Shown here: positions 28,057 to 36,714 of the stretch, in pieces
Layout: every line of letters starts with the position of its first letter
Numbering within the stretch: the first letter of the stretch is position 1
Position numbers and translations under genes: made by a program
Virus record (IMG/VR): IMGVR_UViG_3300009285_002217
Coordinates: 1-40,313 of that record
DNA length: 40,313 nt
From: a virus
Reading direction: 5' to 3' (one strand)
Notes under the pieces: model-generated
What the model was told of the DNA's origin: nothing
Database searches by the model: none
Seen by the model: only the letters and a program-made list of their open reading frames with translations

Positions 28057-29321
28057 CTACCATCACCGTCGCCACGCTGGTCAACTACATGGTGCGGACC
28101 TATCGCCTGGGCCGCACTGGTACGAACACGGCTGCCGTAGCGACCTCGTTTACCGACGATTCCAGGTTCGGTGGCCAGGGCTCCACTGATCGCATCGAGC
28201 CCGGCTGCCGCGTGCTGATCACGGCGGGAACGCGGGCAGGGGATGATGTGCGTGTCACAGCACGGCCCGTCCGCACGACGGGGCTGACGGCGGTAGACCC
28301 CAGCTTCGGCGCGGCGCTGGACTCCACGAGCGTCTACGCGGCGTTCTACCCAGGCATCGGGTACGCGGTCGGTGACGACAACTCGCTGCTGGACACGCTG
28401 AACGCGGTGCTGTCTGAGTGGCCCGCTGTCAAGCTCCACATCCCGATCACCGCCGTTACGGACGGAGACATGCGGGCGACGGGGACAACGAGCTGGTCTG
28501 AGGTGGGAAGCGGTGCGCTCTCGAAGGTGGCTGCAACCTTCCCGCTGGGACACCGCGTACTCCGCATGACGGGCGTGGCCGCGAACGACTACATCCTGAG
28601 CGCCACGATCCCTGTTGAAGCGGGCGAGACCTACTACCTAGAGGCGCTGGGGATGCTTGCCTCCACAGCTGCGGCGGCGGACACGGGGACGCTTGTGCTC
28701 TACGACGAGACGAACGCTGCCAGCATCAGCCTGGACAATCTGACGATTGACCGATTCGAGCCGACGCTGCTGGTCAACTCCGCCGTCTCGATGCCATCCG
28801 GCTGCAAGCAGGTGAGCGTCCGGCTGGAGGCCGACAACGCGGGCGACATCGTTGACTGGGGCTGGATCATCTTCCGCAAGAACGCGCAGAAGCGCTTTGT
28901 GCTGGCTGACCGTCAGCGCATCCAGCGCTTCGGCCAGGTGCGGGGCCACACGCGCACAACCTGGGACGACCTGACCTGGAACGACATGGCCGAGATTCCC
29001 GCCAAGATCGTCCAGCAGGACGCGAACATCTACACCCTGGAAGTTCCGTACAGTTGCGCGGGCCTCTCGCTCTGGTACGAGGAGATCGTCCGGCTCCCCA
29101 CTGTCTCTGCGGTCACAGACACGATCCCGCTGCTGGTCGAAGACATCGCGGCGGTAGCGGCGGAAGCCCTCTTGAAGCCGCTCAGGATGCAGCCGGAGTG
29201 GGCCGTGAGCTACCAGGACGCGGCGCGGGAGGCCCTGCGGGTGCGGCGCGAGTGGAACGACGAGCTCCGCACCTCACGGCGCAGCTCTCAGCAGACCGTG
29301 GCGAGGCTCTACACAGGGTAG
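28053..29321 (+). CDS. Structural protein with apparent ATA start
   Basis: The 422-residue protein is beta-rich in its first half and helical near the C-terminus, and is probably a tail or neck component. The first canonical ATG is 28089, with no SD. Reading back, ATA 28053 has GGAGG (28039-28043) nine bases upstream, overlaps the previous stop as ATAG (like the ATGA overlaps elsewhere) and gives the natural-looking N-terminus (M)ATITVATLVNYM. Initiation at ATA is therefore the better reading. The C-terminal 45 residues are a helical basic segment (YQDAAREALRVRREWNDELR). Confidence 0.55.
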   Translation: MATITVATLVNYMVRTYRLGRTGTNTAAVATSFTDDSRFGGQGSTDRIEPGCRVLITAGTRAGDDVRVTARPVRTTGLTAVDPSFGAALDSTSVYAAFYPGIGYAVGDDNSLLDTLNAVLSEWPAVKLHIPITAVTDGDMRATGTTSWSEVGSGALSKVAATFPLGHRVLRMTGVAANDYILSATIPVEAGETYYLEALGMLASTAAAADTGTLVLYDETNAASISLDNLTIDRFEPTLLVNSAVSMPSGCKQVSVRLEADNAGDIVDWGWIIFRKNAQKRFVLADRQRIQRFGQVRGHTRTTWDDLTWNDMAEIPAKIVQQDANIYTLEVPYSCAGLSLWYEEIVRLPTVSAVTDTIPLLVEDIAAVAAEALLKPLRMQPEWAVSYQDAAREALRVRREWNDELRTSRRSSQQTVARLYTG

Positions 29322-29325
29322 TGAT

Positions 29326-31455
29326 GTGCGAAGAAGTCCCAAAGACGACATCACGATCCTGGGAAGCGGAGCCGAAGGCTACGGCTGGGCGGTAGCGCCG
29401 CCGCATCTTCCCGAAGGCTCAACGTACCACAGCACCTACAACTGGAACCTGACGATCCCAGGCCGCGCCGTGCCCAGCCTTGCGCCGATGGTGGTGAGCT
29501 ACACCGCGCCGACCGCTGCGAACTGGACGTTCGCCCCCGTCGTCGCGGTGCTGGAGTGGGAAGAAACGACGCCCTTCCGCCCGTTCATCCTGTTCGGTTC
29601 CGCCGTAGCGCTTACGGGCGCAGCGAAGCTCGTCCTCAAGCTGCTAGACGGCACGGTGAGCAGCGAGGACTCCAACTCCACTGCCACGGCCGCCGCGTAT
29701 ACGAATCTCGTGCTCTACCGAAATGGCGATACCGAGATGGTCTACGGGGCGAACGGCTACTCCAATGCTGTGCTCAGGACGCGCAACAAGGCGGGCACCT
29801 ACGCGGACGCCGCGAGCACCAAGGCTGACCTGATGGCCGTCATCGGCTCCGATCTGTACATCGTCATCTCCAACTACAAGATTCAGAAGCTCACCGCTGA
29901 CGCCGATCCTGCCACTTCCACCAACTACCGGACGGCAATCCCCGTAGGCAGAGCGACGTATCCGATCAACACCGTGGTCAACGTGGGTGGCTCGCCCGTG
30001 TGCATGAAGGGCGACGGGCTGTTCACCTTCAACGGCGTGGAGTTCATCTGTCAGACCGAGATGTTGACTCCCCACCCCGACCACGGCAAGGGCGGGTGCT
30101 CGGACGGGCGCGGGCGGGCGTACTACCCGACAGCGGACGGCGACATTCTGGTGTTCCAGCCAGGCTTCCAAAGCCAGCAGCGCCCGCTTCGCTACACCAC
30201 GATCAACCGAGATACCCCACTTGGCCGGATCGCGCATATCACCGCCGATATGGATGGCGTCTGGGCTGTCACGGAGCCAGGGGTCACGCGCACGGCCAGC
30301 ACGGCGGCGTCTCCGAACGGCATGGGGCTGGTGGTCAAGAGCACGGACGGCGGCGTGTTCACGACGCACACCACAAACGTCACGGATGGCCAGTTCAACA
30401 CTGTGGCTGACCTGACGCTCCTGACGGCGGACACGGACGAAGCACTCTACATCGGCTGCGATGATCTGTTCCTGGGGGCATACATCACGCTCCAGACCAA
30501 GCGCACAGCGGCGTGGGCCTCAACGAAGCTCTACACCGAGTATGCATCCGCTGGCCCAGTCTGGAACACAGCGACGAACACCCGCGATGGCACGGCGGGA
30601 TTCACCCAGGACGGGCTGTTCCTACTCTCTACGGATGGCTCCGATCTGGCCAACCTTTCAACGGCGTGGGTGAAGACGACCGTGGATGGCGTGTCGAAAT
30701 ACTGGATGCGTATCTACAAGACGAGCGCGGGCACAGGGGTAGACACCCTCGCGGGCGTGAAGATTCGGGAGATCAGCGTCGTCCCCTACCGCCCCCCGCT
30801 GGACGCTACCAACTTCCCGATCTCCCAGTACGCCATCGGCGCCGCGCTCCCAAAGATTCTCTACGGCACGTGGGAGGGCGAGCGGCTGATCTGGCATGAC
30901 ATGTGGACGCTGGACGCGGCGAAGATCGACAAACTCCTGATCGCGAGAGGCGAGTGCGGCGGACTGCCCTACCGGCGTGTCCTCTACGCCTTCAACCACG
31001 AGGGCATCTATGGGATGCCGCTGGGTTTCGAGCATCACCCAGGCCGCGCCGCGTGGCCCAAGCTGGGTGACTATGGCGAGTCGGGCGTAGCGCAGAGCCA
31101 GCGTGGCCTCTGGTGCTCCGGCGTGGACTTCGGCGGCTGGGTGAAGCCGAAGCCTGGGGCGACGGTCGCTATCGACTTCCCCTTCGTTCAGTCTGACGAC
31201 GCCGTGTATGTCTACTCCTGGTGGGACGAAGACGCGGAGAAGGGGCTGACCGATGGCCCGCTCGCCACGGAGTCCATCGAAGCGCTGATCGCGCCCGAGG
31301 GCGGGCGGGTGCTGCACGTGGCGCTCTACTTCTCGGACGGAGCGCGGGACGCCGCAGCCCCCTACATCCGCGACATCGTGCTGCCCGGCGGGACGTGGGA
31401 GTACACGGCCAGGCCGTCCAAGAAGGCGGACATCGCAGTTCCTCCGGCAAGGTAG
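29326..31455 (+). CDS. Large tail-associated structural protein
   Basis: GTG 29326 starts four bases after the previous stop. The 709-residue protein is almost wholly beta strand with many Asp/Gly/Thr turns (TEMVYGANGYSNAVLRTRNKAG, RIAHITADMDGVWAV), like a beta-propeller or tail hub protein. No catalytic motif seen. Its stop is followed immediately by the next ATG. Position suggests part of the tail or adsorption apparatus. Confidence 0.55.
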   Translation: MRRSPKDDITILGSGAEGYGWAVAPPHLPEGSTYHSTYNWNLTIPGRAVPSLAPMVVSYTAPTAANWTFAPVVAVLEWEETTPFRPFILFGSAVALTGAAKLVLKLLDGTVSSEDSNSTATAAAYTNLVLYRNGDTEMVYGANGYSNAVLRTRNKAGTYADAASTKADLMAVIGSDLYIVISNYKIQKLTADADPATSTNYRTAIPVGRATYPINTVVNVGGSPVCMKGDGLFTFNGVEFICQTEMLTPHPDHGKGGCSDGRGRAYYPTADGDILVFQPGFQSQQRPLRYTTINRDTPLGRIAHITADMDGVWAVTEPGVTRTASTAASPNGMGLVVKSTDGGVFTTHTTNVTDGQFNTVADLTLLTADTDEALYIGCDDLFLGAYITLQTKRTAAWASTKLYTEYASAGPVWNTATNTRDGTAGFTQDGLFLLSTDGSDLANLSTAWVKTTVDGVSKYWMRIYKTSAGTGVDTLAGVKIREISVVPYRPPLDATNFPISQYAIGAALPKILYGTWEGERLIWHDMWTLDAAKIDKLLIARGECGGLPYRRVLYAFNHEGIYGMPLGFEHHPGRAAWPKLGDYGESGVAQSQRGLWCSGVDFGGWVKPKPGATVAIDFPFVQSDDAVYVYSWWDEDAEKGLTDGPLATESIEALIAPEGGRVLHVALYFSDGARDAAAPYIRDIVLPGGTWEYTARPSKKADIAVPPAR

Positions 31456-32076
31456 ATGAGCATAGAGAGCCGCTTGGAGGCGCTGGAAGCGCAGGTGCAA
31501 CAAGCGCTTTCGGCTATCGGCCAGCACGCTCAGTTTGAGCCTGGCGGGCTTGCAGTCAGCCACAACATCACGACGCGCACGATTGTCCTTTCGGCTGCGG
31601 GCGGAGCGCCAACCACGACGAGCGGCTGCGCCGACTCTACGAAGGTCGAGGCGGGGACGAACGACGTAGACTATTGGACGCTGGACTTCAGCGCGTCAAC
31701 AGATGAGTTCGCGTTCTGGGGGCCGCTGGTCATGCCCGAAAACTGGGATGGCGGGAAGTTCAGGGCAATCCCGCACTGGACTGCCGCCTCCGGCTCCGGC
31801 ACTGTTGCCTGGGCGATCTCAATGGCCTGTCGCGGGAACGACGATGCGATTGATCAGGCATGGGGCACGGCAGTCACAAGCACAGACACGCTCATCACGG
31901 CGGGAGACGTGCATGAGGGGCCGGAGACAGAACCGATCACGCCTGCCGGAACGCTCGCGGCGGGAGCCATGCTCTTTGTCCGCGTCATGCGCGATGTGAG
32001 TGAGGACACGCTGGGCGTTGATGCCCGCCTGATCGCCATCAAGATCACCTACAACACTGCGAGGTACGCCGACTGA
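31456..32076 (+). CDS. Tail-associated beta-rich protein with coiled-coil start
   Basis: A 206-residue protein starting directly after the previous TAG. Residues 1-25 form a short coiled coil (SRLEALEAQVQQALSAIGQH), probably for trimerisation. A beta-rich domain follows (NITTRTIVLSAAGG, FWGPLVMPENWDGGKFRAIPHW). This is the layout of a small fibre or adaptor. Stop and next start overlap as TGATG. Confidence 0.5.
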   Translation: MSIESRLEALEAQVQQALSAIGQHAQFEPGGLAVSHNITTRTIVLSAAGGAPTTTSGCADSTKVEAGTNDVDYWTLDFSASTDEFAFWGPLVMPENWDGGKFRAIPHWTAASGSGTVAWAISMACRGNDDAIDQAWGTAVTSTDTLITAGDVHEGPETEPITPAGTLAAGAMLFVRVMRDVSEDTLGVDARLIAIKITYNTARYAD

Positions 32077-32549
32077 TGAACATCCGCCGCCTGCTGCCCG
32101 CCGACGCTGACTGGGTACACGACCTGATCCAGCCCGCCTATCGCGGGGAGCTGTCGCTGGAGCAAGTCGTGGCGATGATCACTGACCCCGACACCGTAGC
32201 CATCGGCGATCCTGGCCTGCCGGTCTATCTACGGCTCGTGCGCTACCGCGTGCCGCTAGAGTTCGCTGTCCCCGACCTGGGGCACGGGGACATGGTGCAG
32301 CTCGCCGACCTGCACCCACTCGATCCCAGAGGGCAGATCGACGCTCAGGTATCGGCCATGCGGCCAATCATCGCGGAAGGCCTGCGCTTGATGCGAGCGC
32401 GGGGGCACGGCAACCTGCGCGTCTGGGCTGAGCTTCCCGAAGTGCTGGCGGGGGCGTTCGAGCGCAACCTGTTCCCAGGCGCGGCTCGGCGCGGGCGCTT
32501 CATTCATATGCCGACGCTGAACGCTGCTTGGGCGAAGGCGAAGGCATGA
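32076..32549 (+). CDS. GNAT-like protein in the tail operon
   Basis: A 157-residue protein that opens MNIRRLLPADADWVHDL and continues with strands and helices in the order of GNAT acetyltransferases. A typical acetyl-CoA loop (Q/RxxGxG/A) is not clear. Proteins of this kind sit among tail genes of many podoviruses with unknown role. Coupled on both sides by stop-start overlaps. Confidence 0.45.
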   Translation: MNIRRLLPADADWVHDLIQPAYRGELSLEQVVAMITDPDTVAIGDPGLPVYLRLVRYRVPLEFAVPDLGHGDMVQLADLHPLDPRGQIDAQVSAMRPIIAEGLRLMRARGHGNLRVWAELPEVLAGAFERNLFPGAARRGRFIHMPTLNAAWAKAKA

Positions 32550-34363
32550 GCGGCCAGACCCACTGGCAAGCCTGCTGGACGATAGAGGATAACGCCGTCC
32601 AAGCCTACGGATCGCGCCAGGGCGCAGGGACGATCACCTGGGGCACGAACGAGATACAGATTCCCTACCGCACCTACCTGGAGCCGACCGCGATCACTGA
32701 CGAGCCAACGCCCGCGAAGACGATCCACGCCTACGCGGGGCGCTTCAAGGCGGAAGACCCTGGCGCGGGCGTCACGGGGACAGTGTTTACGCCCTCTGTT
32801 GGGAGCCTCGAACTACGCATGTCCCGCGTGGACGCGACGAACTTCAACATCGTGCTCTGGAACGGTGCGACGCTGGGCACGGGCGCGACAAACCTGGCCT
32901 GGGGTAGCTACTACGATTTCATCTGGGAGCTGGACGGCATCAACTGGCGGCTCTGGATCGGCAACCCAATCGGTACGACGCCGGAGCTCATCGTCGCGGC
33001 GGCAAGCCTGGGCTCGACTACTCCCGCCCGCCTGGGGCACTCTGCCGCGTCAGGCGACACGACGAAGAAAATCTACATCAAGCCGTTCCTCTCGCGCACC
33101 TACGACAGTTCAGGCGACCGGCCCGACCCGTCCACGTTTTCCTACGACCAGATCGTGCCCGTCGTGGGCGCGGGGGCGCAACAGGGCTGGACGGACAGCG
33201 CTCCCGCGCAGACCAACGCGAACAAGTACCTCAACGTGGACGACTGGAGCACGGGCGGCACGACCGATGGCGACACCACCTACGGCGGCCATCCCGGCGT
33301 AACGAACACCCAGTACGACCAGACGTATGTGACGGGCGATCCCACGCTCTCCTTCGGCGGCATCGCCTTCGATGCCTCTGACGATGGGGCTACGATCAAT
33401 TCGATCTCCACAACCGTCGCGTTCACGGTGGCGAACGGGAACAACCGCATCCTTGTTGTTCATGTGGCAATCCGCCATAACAGCAGCGCCCGCTCTGTCA
33501 GCTCGATCACGTACAACGGCGTCAACCTGACCAAGCTGGGCTCTGTCGATAACGGAGCCTACACTACGCTCCGCAGCGAGACGTGGTATCTGACTACCCC
33601 CGCCACGGGTGCGAACAATGTTGTGATCACGCTGAACGGCGCGGCCAATCACGCCTACACCATTGAGAGTTACAGCGGCGTGGACCAAACTACTCCCTTC
33701 GGCACCTACGCATCGGCCACCGGCAACAGCGCAGCGCCGAGCGTTGCGGTAACGAGCGCGGCAGGGGAGAGGGTCCTAGATTACGTCGCCTTTGACAATG
33801 TGAATGGGTATACAGTTGGAGCTGGACAAACAGAACGCGGAGCTTCGGGACTCAGCGGCGCGACGGCTATTTACGGTGTAGCTTCTGAGGAGGCCGGAGC
33901 AGCAAGCGTCACAATGAGTTGGACGCTGACCGTGAGCGGCCAGTGGGCTACAGGTGGAGCGCCGATTAAGTCTGCCACCGTCGTTCCGAGTATATCTGTT
34001 GTCGGCTACGCCCGATCCCGCTGCGCCGTCGCGGGCAAGGGGAACGTCCTGGGCCTGCTCTGGTGGGACGGCACGACGCTCACCTACAGCACAAGGACGA
34101 GCGAGGCGAGTACCAACTACCTGGACCACCGGGCCATCCGCAATCTTGACCCGTCCGGCGCAGCCTGGGGCACGACCGCGCTGAACGCGCTGGAGATCGG
34201 CGTCTCGACTATCGTAGACCCCAGCCTCGCCAACGGCGGCCGGCTCACGGTGGTTCAGGCTGAGGTACTGGGCTTCACGGAGGGCTTTGCGCCGCAGGCC
34301 AGCGTGAGCGGAAGGCGCAGGACGGGCGTAATGCTCGGCAGCGCGAACGTGGGCGTGATCTAG
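32546..34363 (+). CDS. Tail fibre/adhesin-like protein
   Basis: ATG 32546 is set by ATGA. The 605-residue protein has an N-terminal lectin-like beta domain (about 20-220) and a central domain (about 270-480) with NGNNRILVVHVAI, SSITYNGVNLTKLG and WYLTTPATGANNVVITL, resembling an Ig-like surface module. A C-terminal beta domain follows. The central domain is encoded in visibly less GC-rich DNA, as if exchanged. Likely a receptor-binding protein. Confidence 0.55.
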   Translation: MSGQTHWQACWTIEDNAVQAYGSRQGAGTITWGTNEIQIPYRTYLEPTAITDEPTPAKTIHAYAGRFKAEDPGAGVTGTVFTPSVGSLELRMSRVDATNFNIVLWNGATLGTGATNLAWGSYYDFIWELDGINWRLWIGNPIGTTPELIVAAASLGSTTPARLGHSAASGDTTKKIYIKPFLSRTYDSSGDRPDPSTFSYDQIVPVVGAGAQQGWTDSAPAQTNANKYLNVDDWSTGGTTDGDTTYGGHPGVTNTQYDQTYVTGDPTLSFGGIAFDASDDGATINSISTTVAFTVANGNNRILVVHVAIRHNSSARSVSSITYNGVNLTKLGSVDNGAYTTLRSETWYLTTPATGANNVVITLNGAANHAYTIESYSGVDQTTPFGTYASATGNSAAPSVAVTSAAGERVLDYVAFDNVNGYTVGAGQTERGASGLSGATAIYGVASEEAGAASVTMSWTLTVSGQWATGGAPIKSATVVPSISVVGYARSRCAVAGKGNVLGLLWWDGTTLTYSTRTSEASTNYLDHRAIRNLDPSGAAWGTTALNALEIGVSTIVDPSLANGGRLTVVQAEVLGFTEGFAPQASVSGRRRTGVMLGSANVGVI

Positions 34364-34373
34364 GAGGAGGACG

Positions 34374-34577
34374 ATGAGAATGACAAAGGCTCTGATAAGG
34401 ATGCTATTCGCAGGTGCGTTCGGCCTGACCGCGCTGGTGGGAGCGCTCATGCTCCAGTGGCACGGCCAGGCTGTCCCTGAGTGGCTCATCGCGCTGATCG
34501 GCGCGGCGGGCGGCTACATCTTCGGGCACGCCCAGGAGAATGGGATCAACGGCCAGGGAAAGAAGCCGCCGGCATGA
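34374..34577 (+). CDS. Holin-like two-helix membrane protein
   Basis: GGAGGAGGAC precedes ATG 34374 (ATG 34380 is an alternative). The 67-residue protein has two hydrophobic helices (about residues 9-27 and 36-51) and a basic polar tail, immediately ahead of an amidase. Size, topology and position fit a small holin. It ends in an ATGA overlap with another membrane peptide. Confidence 0.6.
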   Translation: MRMTKALIRMLFAGAFGLTALVGALMLQWHGQAVPEWLIALIGAAGGYIFGHAQENGINGQGKKPPA

Positions 34578-34687
34578 ACGCCGCCCAGCGTCCCCCGGAC
34601 TGGCGCTGGTGGCTGGCGCTGCCGTGGCTCTGGTGGCTGGTCGTGGCCGAGGAGGCGCTGCGGTTCTTGGAACGGAGGTTGAGATGA
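34574..34687 (+). CDS. Trp-rich membrane peptide in the lysis cassette
   Basis: A 37-residue peptide bounded by ATGA overlaps on both sides. One hydrophobic segment, WRWWLALPWLWWLVVAEEAL, carries six of the seven Trp residues. It could be a second holin, an antiholin or a lysis accessory peptide. Confidence 0.5.
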   Translation: MNAAQRPPDWRWWLALPWLWWLVVAEEALRFLERRLR

Positions 34688-35445
34688 GCTTCACGGCGGA
34701 GTACCCCAACGCCATCGTGTACCCCGCTCACGAGACGAACTACTACACACCGGAGGGCCACGGCGGCATACCGAACTGGCCACGCGCTCTGTTCCTTCAC
34801 ACGCCGGAGGAGCCCGCAGACAACTACCCGTACACGCCCGTCTTCTTTGCGGACCCGAACCGGCAGGCGTCAACGCACTACTTCGTGAGCTACACGGGGA
34901 AGGTCTACCAGTGCGTCGAGGAGCGCAACATGGCCATCGCCAACGGGCTCGTGGGCAAGCCGCTCCCGCGCTGGGCCGACCCGAACACGTCGCTCAACTG
35001 GCAAAGCCTGAGCATTGAGATCGAGGGCTACGCGGGGAGCGTCGGCGTGACGTGCCAGCGCGGCGGGCCGCAGTGGACGGCGCTCGTGGCCTGGATCGTA
35101 GACCGCTGCAAGGCGCACGGCATCCCGCTCGACCGCGATCACGTCATGGGCCACTACGAGGTAGCGAACAACCGGAGCGACCCTGGGACGCTGAACCTAT
35201 CAGCCGTCGTCGGGGACGCTATCATGCTGCAAGCAACATCGCCACAAGAGGAGGACGACATGATCACCATTCTCGGCCAATTCGCCGACAACATCCCCTG
35301 GCAGAAGAGCTACCTGGTCTACGTGGACAGCCAGGGGCGGGTGCTGCGCCAGCTCGTAGCGAGCGCCGGGGCCTACGAGGCCCTGCTCGCGGCGGGCTAC
35401 CCGACGAAGAAGCTGGCCACGGTGGAGCAGATAGCGACAGGGTAG
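34684..35445 (+). CDS. N-acetylmuramoyl-L-alanine amidase endolysin
   Basis: A 253-residue endolysin of the Amidase_2 (T7 lysozyme-like) type, which cuts the bond between muramic acid and L-alanine. Candidate zinc ligands and catalytic residues: His39 in LFLHTPEEP, the THYFVSY strand, SIEIEGY with Glu112/Glu114, and HVMGHYEV with His153/His157 ahead of RSDPG. The C-terminal 80 residues form a separate small domain, probably for wall binding. ATG 34684 overlaps the upstream peptide as ATGA. Confidence 0.82.
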   Translation: MSFTAEYPNAIVYPAHETNYYTPEGHGGIPNWPRALFLHTPEEPADNYPYTPVFFADPNRQASTHYFVSYTGKVYQCVEERNMAIANGLVGKPLPRWADPNTSLNWQSLSIEIEGYAGSVGVTCQRGGPQWTALVAWIVDRCKAHGIPLDRDHVMGHYEVANNRSDPGTLNLSAVVGDAIMLQATSPQEEDDMITILGQFADNIPWQKSYLVYVDSQGRVLRQLVASAGAYEALLAAGYPTKKLATVEQIATG

Positions 35446-35477
35446 ACAAGCCGCGCCGATGCGCTGGAGGCGGACAC

Positions 35478-35612
35478 CTAGCCTACCCGCTCACGCAGTA
35501 GGTCCACCATCCAGGCCGTGAGCGTCTTGCCGTCGCGCTTCGCCTCTCGCTTCGCCGCGTCGGCGAGTTTGGCCGGGAGGCGGAGGTAGATGTTGCGGAC
35601 TGGCTCAGCCAC
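35478..35612 (-). CDS. Ribbon-helix-helix DNA-binding protein (antitoxin-like)
   Basis: A 44-residue minus-strand protein starting at GTG 35612, overlapping the end of the upstream gene. The sequence AEPVRNIYLRLPAKLADAAK followed by REAKRDGKTLTAWMVDLL shows one strand and two helices, the Arc/CopG/TraY-type RHH fold. It would bind DNA as a dimer, possibly at the palindromes in the promoter region 35804-35838. In a two-gene minus-strand operon this looks like a toxin-antitoxin or small immunity regulator. Confidence 0.6.
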   Translation of the reverse strand: MAEPVRNIYLRLPAKLADAAKREAKRDGKTLTAWMVDLLRERVG

Positions 35613-35781
35613 ATCGCACCTCCGGCAGCTTCTGCGCCTTCACAATCGCTGCCGCCTCGCGCTTGGTACGAACAGTAAGCACCACGTCATCCCCCTCAGT
35701 GATGCCGAGGTCCACGATATCCCAAGCATGAGGGACGAAGCGTGGTGGCCACCCCGCGATCCGCTGTACTGCGTAGAGCAT
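35605..35781 (-). CDS. Small protein paired with the RHH gene
   Basis: A 58-residue protein starting at ATG 35781 with AGGGGGGAG four bases upstream (ATG 35808 is a longer alternative). MLYAVQRIAGWPPRFVPHAWD, then VVLTVRTKREAAAIVKAQKL: a mixed alpha/beta small protein. It is the first gene of the two-gene operon and overlaps the RHH gene. It could be the partner toxin, but I do not recognise the family. Confidence 0.45.
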   Translation of the reverse strand: MLYAVQRIAGWPPRFVPHAWDIVDLGITEGDDVVLTVRTKREAAAIVKAQKLPEVRCG

Positions 35782-35803
35782 CTTGCTCCCCCCTTTCACT
35801 GGC

Positions 35804-35832
35804 ATCATATCATATAGCTAGCTAGCTGTCAA
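35804..35832 (-). promoter_or_regulatory. Strong promoter with palindromes for the RHH operon
   Basis: TTGACA (35832-35827), a 17-base spacer and TATGAT (35809-35804) on the minus strand. The spacer holds the 12-base palindrome AGCTAGCTAGCT (35816-35827), and the -35 lies in GTCAAGTTGAC (35828-35838), a second palindrome. Both are candidate sites for the RHH protein. Confidence 0.65.
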
Positions 35833-35878
35833 GTTGACCGCGAAGCTGGCCGAGACGAGTTTCAACTATTTTCGGAAG

Positions 35879-36694
35879 CTACCCCGCGTAGCGGCGCATC
35901 TGCTCCAGCGCCCGCTCCGCCCGCCCCCAGGCGGCGTAGCCCAGCGTCGTCTCCAGCTTGCTGTGGCCGAGGATCACCTGGAGCGATCCCCAGTCCCCGT
36001 TCGTCTTTTCCGCGAAGCCGTTGGCGTAGGTAGTGCGGAACTTGTGGATGTAGGTCTTCACGCCGGCGCGCTGGCCGAGGCGGCGGATGATCTCATAGAG
36101 CGCGTCGCGGCTGTAGGGCTGGCCGTGGCGGTCGAGCCAGACGGGGCCAGTGCCGTTACGGCAGGCTGAGAGAGCTTGGAGGGCCCTACTCCCCGGCGCG
36201 ACCCAGCGGCGCTTCATCCCCTTCCCCTCGATCAGCACCAGCCCGCGCTCCCAGTCGATGTGCTCCCCGCGCATCCCCCACAGCTCGCCCCGGCGCATCC
36301 CCGTGGCGATGAGGAGGCTCACCAGGGCCTTCTCTTGCGGGTTGCGACAGGCAGCGAGTAGCCGGTCTAGCTCGGCCTGGGAATACGGGCGCTTCGGCTC
36401 CGTGCGCGGGAGCGCGATCTTGATCCCCTCCGCAGCATCGGAGCCCAGCCAGCGATAGTAGGCGCGGAGGGAGATCAGGCGGCGCAGCGTAGCGCCGGCG
36501 GTGCAACGGGAGCGGTAGTCGGCGACGAAAGCGCGAACGTCAGCCTGGGTTGCTGAGCACGGTTCCCGTCCCAGCCAGCGGGCGAAGTAGAGGAGGGAGT
36601 AGAGGTCCCCCCTCGTGGTGTATTCGCTGATCCCTACGTTTTGTCTGTGCTCTGCGAACGCGGCGAGCCAGCCGCGCTCGTCGCCACCAGTGAT
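35879..36694 (-). CDS. int: Tyrosine integrase, interrupted near its start
   Basis: A 271-residue site-specific recombinase. An N-terminal SAM-like core-binding domain (about 1-90) is followed by a catalytic domain with Arg134 (TGMRRGEL), Lys161 (GKGMKRRW), His217 and Arg220 (HKFR), His244 (ILGHSK) and the nucleophile Tyr253 (LGYAAW). All expected catalytic residues are present. The start is abnormal. ATG 36718, coupled to the upstream gene as ATGA, is followed after seven codons (MKQEAIP) by in-frame TAG 36697-36695, then ATC 36694. The integrase is therefore either initiated at ATC (AGGAGG eleven bases upstream), made by amber readthrough, or disabled. No other good start precedes GTG 36322, which would delete the N-terminal domain. 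Confidence 0.85.
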   Translation of the reverse strand: MTGGDERGWLAAFAEHRQNVGISEYTTRGDLYSLLYFARWLGREPCSATQADVRAFVADYRSRCTAGATLRRLISLRAYYRWLGSDAAEGIKIALPRTEPKRPYSQAELDRLLAACRNPQEKALVSLLIATGMRRGELWGMRGEHIDWERGLVLIEGKGMKRRWVAPGSRALQALSACRNGTGPVWLDRHGQPYSRDALYEIIRRLGQRAGVKTYIHKFRTTYANGFAEKTNGDWGSLQVILGHSKLETTLGYAAWGRAERALEQMRRYAG

Positions 36695-36714
36695 CTAGGG
36701 GATGGCCTCCTGCT

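Noticed and set aside
35833-35878. Possible attP next to the integrase gene.
   Set aside because: A GTTGA/TCAAC pair and small repeats are present, but without the host junction or a tRNA-like core no attachment site can be supported.
36695-36697. The in-frame TAG in the integrase as evidence that the phage recodes TAG as an amino acid.
   Set aside because: TAG is an ordinary terminator for many genes here (for example 4847, 8978, 9215, 28056, 29321, 31455), with the next gene starting right at the stop. Genome-wide recoding does not fit.
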